Shown here: positions 1-10,819 of the stretch, one piece after another | How the letters are laid out: the number at the start of each line of letters is the position of its first letter | Numbering within the stretch: position 1 is the stretch's first letter | From: Nothopassalora personata | Taxonomy: Eukaryota; Ascomycota; Dothideomycetes; Mycosphaerellales; Mycosphaerellaceae | Length of the DNA: 64,000 bases | Assembly (NCBI GenBank): GCA_033816765.1 | Contig: CM066295.1 | Coordinates: 1,488,001 to 1,552,000, forward strand | Reading direction: 5' to 3' | Notes under the pieces: generated by a model | Database searches by the model: none | What the model saw: the letters and a program-made list of their open reading frames with translations, nothing else | Told to the model about the DNA's origin: nothing | Position numbers and translations under genes: made by a program

Positions 1-2
1 AG

Positions 3-278
3 AAGAAGAGGACGAAGTTGAGGATTTGGGTTAAGTCTAGGGCGGAGAATGAGCGTGAGAATTTGAATGGGGCAGTGCGAGAGACCGCATCGACCAGCAA
101 GGCTCCTAAGACTGCTGTTGAGAAGTCGGGAAAGCGCAAGGTGAAGGAAAAGGTCGAGCTGCCCTTGGATGTGACCACGAAGGCGGCAGTCGACAAGCCG
201 GTGACCGGAAGTATTGTCCAGCCGAAGAATAGACCGCCGAGGAAGAAGGCGAAGTATCACGATGGTAAGGCGTACTGA
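3..278 (+). CDS. C-terminal fragment of a basic hypothetical protein (5' end outside window)
   Basis: An open frame runs in from the left edge and stops at TGA (276-278). About 91 residues are visible. They are rich in Lys, Arg and Glu, with clusters such as KSGKRKVKEK and NRPPRKKAKY near the end. These look like nuclear-localisation or disordered basic tails. No start codon, domain or family is recognisable in the visible part. The first ATG-less residues continue straight from base 3, so the gene begins upstream of the window. Confidence 0.5.
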   Translation, partial: KKRTKLRIWVKSRAENERENLNGAVRETASTSKAPKTAVEKSGKRKVKEKVELPLDVTTKAAVDKPVTGSIVQPKNRPPRKKAKYHDGKAY

Positions 279-680
279 TATATCTTGAGTCAGCCCCTGC
301 TAAGGCAAGCATTATAGGCACCTTCTAGGTCACGTTGCGCCTTGTGCGCAATCCCTCTTCTCAGTCTTATGCCCCTTCTCCATACTAACCCTTCTCCAAC
401 CGCGGCTTCGAGCGCTCTTACCAAGCCTCATCACCACCCCAGGCCCCTCTGACAGACTACCGCTCCGCCTCTACGCTTGAACGCGGCGCGGTGGTGGTGG
501 CAATGATCACGAAGCATCACCAGTTCCCATCATTCCCCACTGACAAACAGTTGCATCTTCATCACATTATGGAAGACTTCTCCCTTCTCGGCTTCATACT
601 TTTCCAACACACTAACAAACGCACTCGCTCCCGATAAGGTTACCTCGACCATCACTGTCGCTGCCAGCAACTGACTTTCA
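279..680. other. Intergenic, 402 bp, no gene seen
   Basis: Pyrimidine-rich sequence between a gene end and the 602-aa gene. It probably holds a 3' UTR and then a promoter. I see no ORF worth calling and no repeat. Confidence 0.5.
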
Positions 681-2489
681 ATGTCAAACCACCACTCAAA
701 TTTCCTTGACCAATTCGACTTTACTGATTATTTTGCTGCGTCAGATTCTATGGCGGGCTTTGCCCAGGAGGATCAGGGACTTTGTATTGACCCTACACTG
801 TTGCAGCTTGATGCGCAGCAGCAGGGCAATGCGCGAACCGGTGATGATGCAGACCAGGCACAGCCAGGGGCGGGTACGAACATACAGTCTGTGCCTGAGT
901 TCGAAAATATCAACTGGACCACCTGGCTCAATGATGTTCCGAGCCACGAAGAAAGCGGGAATGGCTTCGTCCCACCAGCCGAAGAGCCACCAGCAGTATC
1001 CAGCCAACATCATAGCATAGTTGCAGCATCGAGCCGCAGCCCGCATGTCGGCGTCCAAGTCGATCGATCACAGCTCGATCGCGATTCCATCCACCAATCA
1101 CCCCAATCGCCGGCGGTGTATACCAGATCTCAGGGACAGAGACCATCGCCCAGTATGCACGACGTCCACAATCGAGATCGTGTGCAAGAAGGTCACTTCA
1201 GCCCGCCATCCTGGTCGAACCAAGTACTGGTTTTGCGCACACCCCAGATGCAGCAAACGTTTGGACCTGGGCAGCACAACATGGCACAGAACGATCCGTA
1301 CGGCGCTCCATTGCGGTCCATCGAGGCAGAGCACCAGCAATACGCTTCGCACCAGCAGCGTTTTACGCAACAATCACCACACGGCCAGCAGAGTCAGTTC
1401 ACGCAGGGCAATGTGGCGTTCCCAGTTCAACAGCTGAGTCCCGGCATCATGACCCAGTACAGCCCAGACCCCGAAGGCTCTACCGAACCAGAGTACTCCG
1501 ACGCTGGGCGACGATACAAAGGCAAAGGCAGGGCCCGTGGCGGTTCAACGCCGCACGAGAATCCGCGGTGCCTTGAATGTGGCAAACGATACCGGCTGAC
1601 CAAGAGCGAAGGCCGATGCTCACGCTGTGCAGACAAATATATTCGCAGACTGGCTGGACAGACGCCTCACACATATATTCTGGATCCGTCGGTGCCAGAC
1701 ATGGCCACGGCGAGACGGATTGTGAGTCCACTTATACCAGGTCGCAACCTTAGCAATGATGATTACCATCGCTATGGTGGTCAAGAAGACTTTTGGGTCG
1801 AGCGACTTCTGCAAGCTGTCAATGTCGTACAGTCAGAAGCGACTGATGGCAGCGTTTGGGCACTCCGCCAGCAGACATATCTCAACGAGAAAGCTGAACT
1901 CGAGAAGGGCTACACCGACCAGCAAGTCACCGCCAGAATCCGTGCGCTGTACCAGGAGATCGTCAACTACCACGTCGGCGGTCCGGCAGTGTATGCCGTT
2001 GGCGGCGACAACGCAGGCTACACAGACAATCGCATCCTCAGTTTCTCCAAGCGCATCAACCTCATCTGCGAGATCATGGCGTCCAACAAGCGAGTCGTCA
2101 TGGATGTCGTGGAAGGCCGCGGTGTTCAGGGTCTCGTCGCCAATCCTGAGGTGTACAATCGTCGGAAGCAGTCGAATAACAACTGCAACGAGGAGAAAAA
2201 GCGCATCATGGAGAAGGGCAAGGAGGTTGAGGGTGTGACTCCTGGACCTAAGCCGAGGAAGCGGAGGAGGACTGCTGCTTCCGTTGAGGCTGACGTCGAA
2301 GGTCTTGAGCCTAGGGATGCTGAATATGCTCAGCCCGGTCCCTCTGAAGGCCCAAGACGCAGTCCTCGTCTGGCGGAGCAGCTGGAGAACGCTCTTGCCG
2401 AGATGGATAGAACAGAGCGCGAGGATCGGAGAGACGATGAGTATGTCCCACTGCAGGGGTATTCCTCGTATGGTGGTGGGTTCAGGTAG
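681..2489 (+). CDS. Hypothetical 602-aa protein with a CxxC...CxxC metal-binding motif
   Basis: A single open exon whose ATG lies in a good context (ttcaATGtc). Residues 1-290 are low-complexity, rich in Gln, Ser and Pro. A short four-cysteine motif follows, with CLEC at 297-300 and CSRC at 313-316, set in basic residues. This resembles a small zinc ribbon. Residues about 350-490 form a more ordered, helix-rich stretch that I do not recognise. The tail carries KPRKRRR (a likely nuclear signal) and an acidic end. The layout (Gln-rich region, zinc motif, nuclear signal) would fit a nuclear or transcription-associated protein, but that is inference. No catalytic motif is visible. Confidence 0.8.
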   Translation: MSNHHSNFLDQFDFTDYFAASDSMAGFAQEDQGLCIDPTLLQLDAQQQGNARTGDDADQAQPGAGTNIQSVPEFENINWTTWLNDVPSHEESGNGFVPPAEEPPAVSSQHHSIVAASSRSPHVGVQVDRSQLDRDSIHQSPQSPAVYTRSQGQRPSPSMHDVHNRDRVQEGHFSPPSWSNQVLVLRTPQMQQTFGPGQHNMAQNDPYGAPLRSIEAEHQQYASHQQRFTQQSPHGQQSQFTQGNVAFPVQQLSPGIMTQYSPDPEGSTEPEYSDAGRRYKGKGRARGGSTPHENPRCLECGKRYRLTKSEGRCSRCADKYIRRLAGQTPHTYILDPSVPDMATARRIVSPLIPGRNLSNDDYHRYGGQEDFWVERLLQAVNVVQSEATDGSVWALRQQTYLNEKAELEKGYTDQQVTARIRALYQEIVNYHVGGPAVYAVGGDNAGYTDNRILSFSKRINLICEIMASNKRVVMDVVEGRGVQGLVANPEVYNRRKQSNNNCNEEKKRIMEKGKEVEGVTPGPKPRKRRRTAASVEADVEGLEPRDAEYAQPGPSEGPRRSPRLAEQLENALAEMDRTEREDRRDDEYVPLQGYSSYGGGFR

Positions 2490-2855
2490 GCTGAACGGTG
2501 TTTCCCAGCGATTGTCCAGCTTTCATCTCCTACCATGTTCGAGTATCTTTCAGTGTACATATCAGCGGCATCATGTTAGTTAGAGAGAAGCAGTGTCAGC
2601 GAAGAAGATGGTGGTGGCAAGTGGCTCTCGCTGCTCATGTTTCCGTCGACTGCGAGAGCAGACGGAAGTTAGTTAGTAATCCGATGACAGTAGATTGCGC
2701 CGTGAAGGCTTCCTGGCCACTGCATGGCGCCATGGCTCTGGCACTAACTACTTGTTGAATACGGTCTGTTGAACCAACTCGTGTCGAGGAAGTCGTTGAA
2801 ATAGCGCTGCGACAGGCATTATCAGGGCAAGCAGGGTTTCTGCGGGCGACATGGC

Positions 2856-3017
2856 ATTCCCTGTCGATCGTGGAGAAGGAGCAGGGGTTGGCGCGTGTCA
2901 GCATCAACGTCGCCTTCGAGAAGAAAGATGACAGATATTCCCTGTCGATCGTGGAGAAGGAGCAGGGGTTGGCGCGTGTCAGCAGCAACGTCGCCTTCGA
3001 GAAGAAAGATGACAGAT
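2856..3017. repeat. 81-bp tandem duplication upstream of MET5
   Basis: Two head-to-tail copies of an 81-bp unit, 2856-2936 and 2937-3017. A few further bases of a third copy (attccc) follow at 3018. I see one mismatch between the copies (catcaac versus cagcaac). The near identity suggests a recent duplication. It lies in the 924-bp interval 2490-3413, about 400 bp before the MET5 start. The rest of that interval shows no credible gene. Confidence 0.9.
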
Positions 3018-3413
3018 ATTCCCGCCGATCTTGGCTCCACACGACGTGTTTGAAACGGTGCATAGTAAATCGTGTTGCGGTAGCGGAAGCAAAGCGCCAA
3101 GATCGAACGGCACGACGCTTCTCTTTGTTCTTCACTCCCTCCAGCAAACCCGTGCACGGATACATTTTCGGTCAATGGCGTGATCAGGACTGGCCTCCGT
3201 GCCAATCACAGGGGTTGCTTACCCCATCTGCTCGCATCGGCGGCCAGGAAATCTGCCATGTCTGGCGGGCCGAGTGCGCTCTGCGGTGCTTGGAATGACA
3301 TGTAGACATTGCACTCTCCTACGCTTGCTCGCCACCAGTCGCCGTCTTTTGTTCCTGGCGGAATGCACTGACTGCGTCTGATAACATCCTCTACACCTTC
3401 CTCACGAGCCACC

Positions 3414-6400
3414 ATGGCGACCATCCAAACAGCAGGCGAGGCCGGTCAGTACATGTACCCCACTTCCCAGAGACAACGGCTGCTGCACTGCGCCGATGGC
3501 CCATCCGACGACGCGGCCGACGGTGGTATTATATGCTAACCACATACCCGACGCAGTGGCTCGCATTGCCTATCTGTCTTCAGATGCCATTGTCGACGTC
3601 CGCCCCTCCCTCTCGACCGGTAGCGAATTCTCGAAGCACCTCACCTCGTATGCGAGTAAAGAGGCGTCCAGCATAATCTGCAAGACCACGCCCGAGGTCA
3701 TTCCCACACGGCATAATGCAGATCCATTGCTCAGCGTGCACAGCCTCGTCCGCGATGGCAAGCTCACGAGCGTCACCACAAACAGCGGCATACTCGTGAA
3801 GAGCATTCCACACCTGTACAAGCTTGCACAGCACCCAGTCGTGCTCCACGTGAGCCTACAGCCAACAGGCTACCCCGACTATGCCGATATCACGAGCATC
3901 CGGAACACTGGGTTTACCTTCCTACAGAGTGCATCGTTGCAGGAAGCGCAGGATTTGGCATTGACCGCACACGCCTTGGCGATTCGAAGCGGCCGAGGTG
4001 TGATCCACTTCTTCGACGCGGCGAACAGCAACCAGGACAGGCCAACCGCTCCCGAACGACGAGAGGTGGTCTCTCGGGTGCTGCCTGTAGACTTGGCACG
4101 GCAATACCAGGCATGGAAGAGCGATGACTCGAACATATACGTAAGCGAGGGACAGACATCACAGAGACCATCTGCTGGCATTGAGCTCAACAGTAGCTCG
4201 CATGCCGCCAATGTGCCCACCACAAATGGAACATCTGGCGTCACGAGTCCACGGGAACCTTCGACGGCCTCGAACTCTTCTTCGGAGCGCAAGGGCAGCA
4301 GTTCTGGTGCATCTGAGGTCGAGTCGGCCACTACAGTAGAGTCAGAGCCAAGACCCGTACAATCTGAGGATGTTGACACTATCTGCAAAAGTATCTGGGC
4401 AGACATCGAGTCACAAACAAGAAGGCACTATACCGCTTTCCACTACACTGGACCTTCAAAAGCCACAAATGTACTCTTCTTGTTCGGCAGCGATCCTGGT
4501 CTTTTCAGCGCAGAATTCGATGGTGCGAGCGTAAACGACTTCTTCCACAATGTTGGCTTAATCACACCGGTACTTTACAGGCCCTGGCTCACTGAGCGCT
4601 TGACGGAAGTGCTACCAAAGAGCGTTAAGCGGATTGCGGTTCTGGAGCAGATCAAGCGGAAGACCACCAAATGGGGACCGGTTCTGCTTGATCTACTCAT
4701 GTCTTTCAACTCTAGCTCTGAAAATGGACCTGCTCCAGTCATTGTCGGCTATCAATTGGGATACATTGAGGGCTCAACTGTGACACAAGCACTAAGCGGC
4801 ATTTTCCAGAACCTGAACGCACAATCCCCCATTCAGAACCTCGAAATTGGTGCACACGATGGCCCAGAGAGGCAGAAAGAGCTAGCGGCGAAGCAGCCTG
4901 CGTTGGAGAACGCTTACATGAAGATATTGGAGCAGCTTTTTGGTCAAAAACTCTACATTGCGAACGCGCTCAAGTCCAGCAACGCAGGCATCAACGACCA
5001 GATACGCGCAAGTCCAGAGTTCGGCTTTGGCTCCTTGATCGCGAGGAAGGAACACCGCAAGAGATTCGTATCAGAGGTTCAGGCTGCAGCCAAGACCCGT
5101 GACTTCACTACAGATGCACCGCAGAAGTGGTTGTCAGATTGGGCACTCGTTGCCGAAGAGAAGGAGAAAGCGAACAAGATCGCCCCAGAAGTAATCGCCA
5201 GACTCTCCAACGATGGGTCTCCAGCTGCGTACAAGTTGCTAAGCTCCAAGGGCCTGTTCTTCAACGAGTCCCAGTGGCTCGTTGGCAGCGATGCCTGGGC
5301 GTACGATCTTGGCAACAGCGGTGTTCACCACGTTCTGGCCAGCGGCGAGAATGTGAATATGCTCATTGTCGACTCCACACCATACAGCGAGCGCGCTGCA
5401 GCTGACGCGGCTCGGAGAAAGAAGGACATTGGTCTCTATGCCATGAATTTCGGCAACGCCTACGTTGCAAGCACGGCAGTCTACAGCAGCTATACGCAGG
5501 TGTTGCAAGCCATGATGGAGGCTGAGCAGTTTGACGGACCATCCGTGGTGCTGGCATACCTTCCGTACGAGTCTGAGAACGACAATCCGATCAAGGTGCT
5601 GCAAGAGACGAAGAAGGCTGTTGATCTTGGCTACTGGCCGTTATATCGATGGGACCCACAGGCTGAAAACCGCAACGAGGAGAACTTCAAGCTTGACTCT
5701 GAGCGCATCAAGGAAGAGCTGAAGGAGTTCCTAGCTCGAGACAACAAGCTCACTCAGTTGATGAGGAGGCATCCACAGTTCCACTCGAACCTCTCCGAGT
5801 CGTACGGCTCTGAGGTGCGCAAGGTGCAGAAGAGGAAGGCCAAGGACGCTTATGAAGCACTTCTCGAAGGTCTACAAGGCGCGCCAATGACTGTCCTCTT
5901 CGCCTCTGACGGTGGCAATGCTGAAAACCTCGCGAAACGCCTCGCTAATCGTGGTAAGGCTCGTGGGCTTAAGACATATTCTATGGCCATGGACGACTAC
6001 CCAATCGAGGATCTTACCACGGAGGAGAATATCGTCTTCATCTCATCCACAGCAGGTCAGGGTGAGTTTCCACAGAATGGCCGCAATTTCTGGGAAGCCG
6101 TGAAGAACTCGACCGACATCGATCTCGCCGGCGTCAACTACACGGTGTTTGCACTAGGTGACTCCCACTACTGGCCACGCAAGGAGGATAAGCATTACTA
6201 CAACAAGCCCGGAAAAGACCTGTACGCCCGTCTCGCCACTCTTGGTGGAAAGCAGATCGTCGATTGCGGACTTGGTGATGACCAGGATCCAGATGGCTAC
6301 CAGACTGGCTACCAAGAGTGGGAGCCCAAGCTTTGGGACGCTCTTGGTGTTGGGAACGTCGAGGGTCTTCCGGAAGAGCCACCGCCTATGACCAACGAGG

Positions 6401-8186
6401 ACATCAAGATCCAGTCCGACTACCTTCGCGGTACGATCGTGGAGGGCCTCGAAGACCCGTCGACTGGTGCCATCAGTGCAGCAGATCAACAGCTCACAAA
6501 GTTTCACGGCACCTACATGCAAGATGACCGCGATCTTCGTGATGAGCGAAAGGCACAAGGTCTCGAACCCGCATACAGCTTCATGATTCGTTGCCGACTG
6601 CCAGGTGGTGTGGCCACTCCGGACCAGTGGGTCCAGATGGACGACATCGCACAGAGTCTTGGCAACGAGACCATGAAGTTAACCACCAGACAGACCTTCC
6701 AGTTCCACGGTGTCGTCAAGAACAAGCTGAAGCCAGCCATGCAAGCCATCAACCGCGCCCTCATGACAACCATCGCTGCTTGCGGTGACGTGAACCGAAA
6801 CGTCATGTGCTCGTCGCTCCCAGAGGCCAGCAAGCTCCACGGTCAAGCACACGAGGCCGCCAAGAGGATATCCGACTGGCTCCTTCCGAGCACTGCCGCG
6901 TACCACGAGATCTGGCTCAAGGGTATGGAGGGCGAGAAGGACTATCAGGTATTCGGTGAAGCCGTCAAGAACTTCAACGGCCGCCTGGACGACCCCGAGC
7001 CAATGTACGGCCCGGTCTATCTGCCAAGAAAGTTCAAGATCACAATCGCCGTTCCACCTCACAACGACACTGATGTCTATGCTCACGACATTGGTCTTAT
7101 TGCCATCAAGGACGACAAGGGCGATCTTGCTGGTTTCAACGTTCTCGCCGGTGGTGGAATGGGTGCTACACACAACATGAAGAAGACTTACCCACAAGTC
7201 GGTCGAATGTTGGGTTATGTCGACAAGTCGCAGGTTCACATTGTCTGCGAGAAGATCATGCTTGTCCAGCGTGACAATGGTGACCGCAAGAACCGCAAGC
7301 AGGCTCGTCTGAAGTACACCATCGATCGCATGGGCGTTGGGACTTTCAAGAGCGAGGTTGAGAAGCTGCTGGAGTACAAGTTTGAGGAGCCAAAGCCATT
7401 CAAGTTTGCTAGCAACGTTGACAATTTCGGCTGGCTTAAGGACGAGGCAGGCAAGAACCACTTCACCATGTTCATCGAAAATGGCCGCATCGAGGACACC
7501 GCGGACTTCCCAATGAAGACAGGTCTGCGTGCTATCGCCAAGGCGAACAAGGGTGAGTTCCGTCTCACGGGTAACCAGCATTTGATCCTTTCCAACATCG
7601 AAGACGCCGATCTCCCTCAGATGAAGGAGCTGTTGAAGAAATATAAGCTCGACAACACCAACTTTTCTGGTCTGCGATTGTCATCCTCGGCTTGTGTCGC
7701 TTTCCCCACCTGCGGTCTCGCCATGGCAGAGTCAGAGCGCTACCTACCGGAGCTGGTCACCAAGCTTGAAGGCACTCTTGAGGAGAACGGTCTTGGTCGC
7801 GAGAGCATCGTCATGCGTATGACCGGTTGCCCCAACGGTTGCGCTCGACCCTGGTTGGCCGAGGTCGCGTTTGTTGGCAAAGCATTCGGTGCCTACAACA
7901 TGTACCTCGGTGGCGGCTATCACGGCAACAGGCTGAACAAGCTCTACCGCTCATCGATCAAGGAGGAAGAGATTCTCGAGATCATGAAGCCTTTATTGAA
8001 GAGGTATGCACTTGAGCGCAAGGATGGTGAGAGGTTTGGCGACTTTGTCATTCGAATTGGTCTGATTGTTGAGACTACTGATGGGCAGAACTTCCACGAT
8101 AACGTAAGTTGAACTATCCCTCGTGCTCGTCGGGTCTTTACTGACGATACATACAGACCGCAGAAGTTGAAGAAGATGACGAGTAG
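3414..8186 (+). CDS. MET5: Sulfite reductase [NADPH] beta subunit, siroheme/4Fe-4S (three exons)
   Basis: Catalyses six-electron reduction of sulfite to sulfide in sulfate assimilation, with an FAD/FMN alpha subunit. Model: exons 3414-3444, 3557-8103 and 8157-8186, giving 1535 aa. Intron 1 (112 nt) has GTCAGT, a TGCTAAC branch and CAG. Intron 2 (53 nt) has GTAAGT, CTGAC and CAG. The in-frame ATG at 3496 lies inside intron 1, so the first 20 residues of the uninterrupted ORF are intronic. The true start reads MATIQTAGEAVARIAYLSSD. Order of domains: pyruvate-ferredoxin-oxidoreductase-like region, flavodoxin-like domain (about 788-940), then sulfite reductase half-repeats from about 1015. Cluster ligands are C1390, C1396, C1435 and C1439 (CX5C and TGCPNGCARP). 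The last exon adds a short acidic tail. Confidence 0.95.
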
Positions 8187-8800
8187 ATCGATCGTAATTG
8201 GTCTTGGTTACCGCGTGCACTTTGAGCATGGCGGACGGCGTTGCATAGCGGACGGAGTTCATGGCGTTCCCTCTCTCGGTATCATGGGAGGTGATTGGCA
8301 TAAAAAGTCCTTTCGCTTCGACCGGGCGACGACAATGAGACATGTGTATATACGTTCGATCTATGAAATGGAAGTCATCTAATATCGATAGGACCCAGCA
8401 GTAGTCTGATGTCCTTGCTTCAAATGGCGAGGACAAGCTGGTTTGCTCGACCTCCAACATGATCTCCAAGTCCGTCGGGGAGACTCTCTCAAATGATGTA
8501 CGCAACGATTCGGCAGCGACAAGGGGCTGTAGCTTTTCTGACTCTATGGTGCTGATCCTGTGAGAAGTCCCATCTGTCGTGGCATGGTTATGAAAGATGT
8601 TCAGCGCCAAGCGGCAAGAGGGAGTCAGGCGAGTGGGCAATTTTGGCTGGTAATGACAAATTTTCGGAGATAGGCGAGACGGCAGGGGATGAAGATAGCA
8701 TAATCAAGCTTGATGCATGAGGAGGTTATCGATGTAAATTGCATTGTACATATCTCTCCTTCACCTCTTCTTCCTGGCGTTGGTGCTTGGAGTCGTCCCG

Positions 8801-8841
8801 GTGTGGTGTGGTGTGGTGTGGTGTGGTGTGGTGTGGTGTGG
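8801..8841. repeat. (GTGTG)8 pentanucleotide microsatellite
   Basis: Eight uninterrupted GTGTG units followed by one G, then TTTTAATC. Confidence 0.95.
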
Positions 8842-8946
8842 TTTTAATCAAGCACAAGGTCCAGCTGGCGGCATGCAGCGAGGTCAACTAAGGAAAATCT
8901 CCTAAGCTCTGTCTGTATCGTCGTTAGAAACGCTGAGATCGTCACT

Positions 8947-8948
8947 GA

Positions 8949-8979
<31 letters not shown>
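8947..8979. repeat. (GA)n dinucleotide microsatellite
   Basis: An almost pure GA run of about 33 bp with one GGG interruption near its left end. It falls near the end of a possible minus-strand small gene and would code for Ser/Leu repeats there. Confidence 0.9.
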
Positions 8980-9031
8980 TCTCTTACGTCTTCTCGCGGA
9001 TCTCATGGCTGCTGCTTTAATGTCAGGACGC

Positions 9032-9241
9032 TTAGGGCCTTGTCGCCGTCTTGGACTTCCCTCGCTTTTCGACTTCTCGATTCCTCTGCTGCGTACTGTG
9101 CTCTTCACCCTCTCGAACTTGTAGTGCCTGGATGAGTCTCTGCTTGCTGAGGCGTTCGAGCTCCTGGAGTTGAGCTTGGACCTCGCTTGTGGCGTGGCGA
9201 CTTTCGGTGTTACCAGGGGGGGTGGCTTTTGAGCTGGGCAT
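9032..9241 (-). CDS. Small hypothetical protein, 69 aa (model uncertain)
   Basis: Starts with ATG at 9241 (MPSSKATPPG) and runs into a Gln/Glu/Arg-rich helical stretch (VQAQLQELERLSKQRLIQAL), then a basic tail. The heptad-like pattern suggests a short coiled coil. An acceptor-like CTGACATTAAAGCAG lies just downstream on the same strand, with a GTAAGA further on. The real gene may therefore splice into a second, Arg/Ser-rich exon near 8990-9015. No family is recognised. Confidence 0.35.
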   Translation of the reverse strand: MPSSKATPPGNTESRHATSEVQAQLQELERLSKQRLIQALQVREGEEHSTQQRNREVEKRGKSKTATRP

Positions 9242-9612
9242 TTTGTGCGAGATGGAGTGAACAGTGGATGGATAGGATGCTGTGGGAGTCGGAGAGGTTG
9301 TTTGCAGATGATGAGGAGCGTGGGAGAGGGAGATTCTCAGGTGTACAGTATTTCACGGCTTAGAACTACAGTACATCCTAGGGTGCAAATGAGAGGTGAA
9401 ACGCACGACATGATGGGTACGTGGGTCTTGTGAATTTGTGATATATCACATCTTGCAGGGATCGATATGACGCAATCTGGAGAGCCCAGGTTGGCTCGAA
9501 GCCATGGCGGCAACGGAATAAGATCTTAGTGCTTGCCCCTAGTACTGTACAGTAGTTCTATCGCGTCTCCGCCTGCGATATTGTCTCCACCTTTTTGAGC
9601 ACGTCGACAGTC

Positions 9613-10190
9613 TCACAGCTTCGCCTTTCCTATCCTCCTGCTAGACATGTCTCTCCGCCTCTCGAGATCTAGGAGTTTCATTTGTAGCCAGTAGTCTCGA
9701 TTGATCAACTCGGTGTGAAAGGCTAGTAGAGCTTTACAGTGGCTTCTTGAAACTTCGTGGAGTCTTGACGCATGCTCTGCTCCAATCACCATCGACATGC
9801 ACCAGTAGTACTGTCGCGCTTGCTCGACCGTCATGCTTGTTGTTTCGAGATGGTTCACAATGGGATATACTGGAGCCATGTTCTGGAAGCTGTGGAAGAT
9901 AGACTTCGTCCCTGGCGTGATGTGCATGAATTGTCGATGGGATTGTGGCGTGAGTTGGGCCTCGATGAATCCCGGCACGTAGATGCTGCTGAAATCCTAG
10001 AGGCGATCCCTGACTTGGCCGTTGCGCATGAGACTGGCTGTTGTCAACGGGGTTTGATGCCGCCGTCAAGATTCCGGGATGGAGCCATGTCGTGTAACGC
10101 AGCGACGATGTTATACAACCACATGCTGTGGAACAGTCGGTGACAGACTTCAGCGAGGCGGTCACTTTGCCTGCTCATGTAGACCGACAT
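9613..10190 (-). pseudogene. Possible small gene or decayed gene, frames not reconcilable by eye
   Basis: Two protein-like stretches lie in different frames on the minus strand. The upstream one begins ATG at about 10190 (MSVYMSRQSDRLAEVCHRLF) and stops at a TGA near 10043. The downstream one (HSFQNMAPVYPIVNHLETTS through DYWLQMKLLDLERRR) is open to 9613. A plausible acceptor (CTCTAG or TTTCAG) precedes the second stretch, but no strong donor joins it in the right phase. The locus is either a multi-exon gene I cannot resolve or a gene with a frameshift. Function unknown. Confidence 0.25.
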
Positions 10191-10327
10191 GATCACGATA
10201 TTTTGTCAAACACCAAGGGCGACTCGACACACGCTTTCGTGCGTCTCTTTCCAGCAATCGTCGATCTCTATGACGCTACATCGAACTCGACGCCGTAACA
10301 CCCGCTCATAGCGACGGTCTCGATGAC

Positions 10328-10819
10328 CTAGATTGGAGACGACCTGCGCATCTCATCGTTGCGCCTTCTCTGTTCCTCGAGCAGCATTCGCTGGTACTGC
10401 CTGATGGCGTCCATAGGACATTGCTCCGATGTTGACGATCCACCGGTCGAAGCAGACCATGGATGACTGGTGGGTGCTTGCCAGATATTCGAGTAGGCGG
10501 GCTTCCCATTGGCTGGACTCGAGGGCTGCGAGATCGCCTGCCTTTGCTCATAAGCTTGTTGTCGTCGTTTATTCTGCTCTTCGAGCGTCGCAAGCTGCAG
10601 AGTGTAGTCGTCAAACGAACGTTGTCCTTGGTATAGGGTAGGTCGCATATCCAATAGGGTTGCGGTGGAGCCTTCATGACTTTGAGTCGTTAGTGATGGT
10701 CACAGGACTACGGTTACCGAGTTCATTAACCTTGGCGGCGACCTGTCACCTTCGGACGGCCTGTTCAATTGCTGTTTGCTGCGGCTAGTCTTTGCTTTCT
10801 TCGTCGGCTCCTGTGCCAT
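10328..10819 (-). CDS. Hypothetical protein with a basic N-terminus and a DYTLQL...EEQNKRR motif (two exons proposed)
   Basis: The proposed start is ATG at 10819, giving a short basic first exon (MAQEPTKKAKTSRSKQQ). An intron with a GTGACA donor and ACTAAC branch follows, then an exon that is open to 10328. The second exon contains SFDDYTLQLATLEEQNKRRQ. From memory, this resembles a short Gln/Leu/Asn/Lys motif that recurs in many ascomycete proteins of unknown role. It ends in a helical Gln/Arg-rich stretch. The exact acceptor is uncertain, since GTAACC with AAAG is an out-of-phase alternative. Confidence 0.4.

Larger units (their letters stand above)
8187..9031. other. Intergenic, 845 bp, with two microsatellites
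   Basis: Holds the MET5 3' region and two simple repeats, listed separately. The small antisense reading frames here are interrupted or run through the GA repeat. I do not support a gene. Confidence 0.5.

Noticed and set aside
2870..3298. 142-codon frame across the 81-bp tandem repeat
   Set aside because: Open on both strands only because 81 is a multiple of three. No codon-bias or family support.
6679..7581. 300-codon open frame on the minus strand inside MET5
   Set aside because: It is antisense to highly conserved sulfite reductase sequence. Its openness reflects codon bias of the sense strand.
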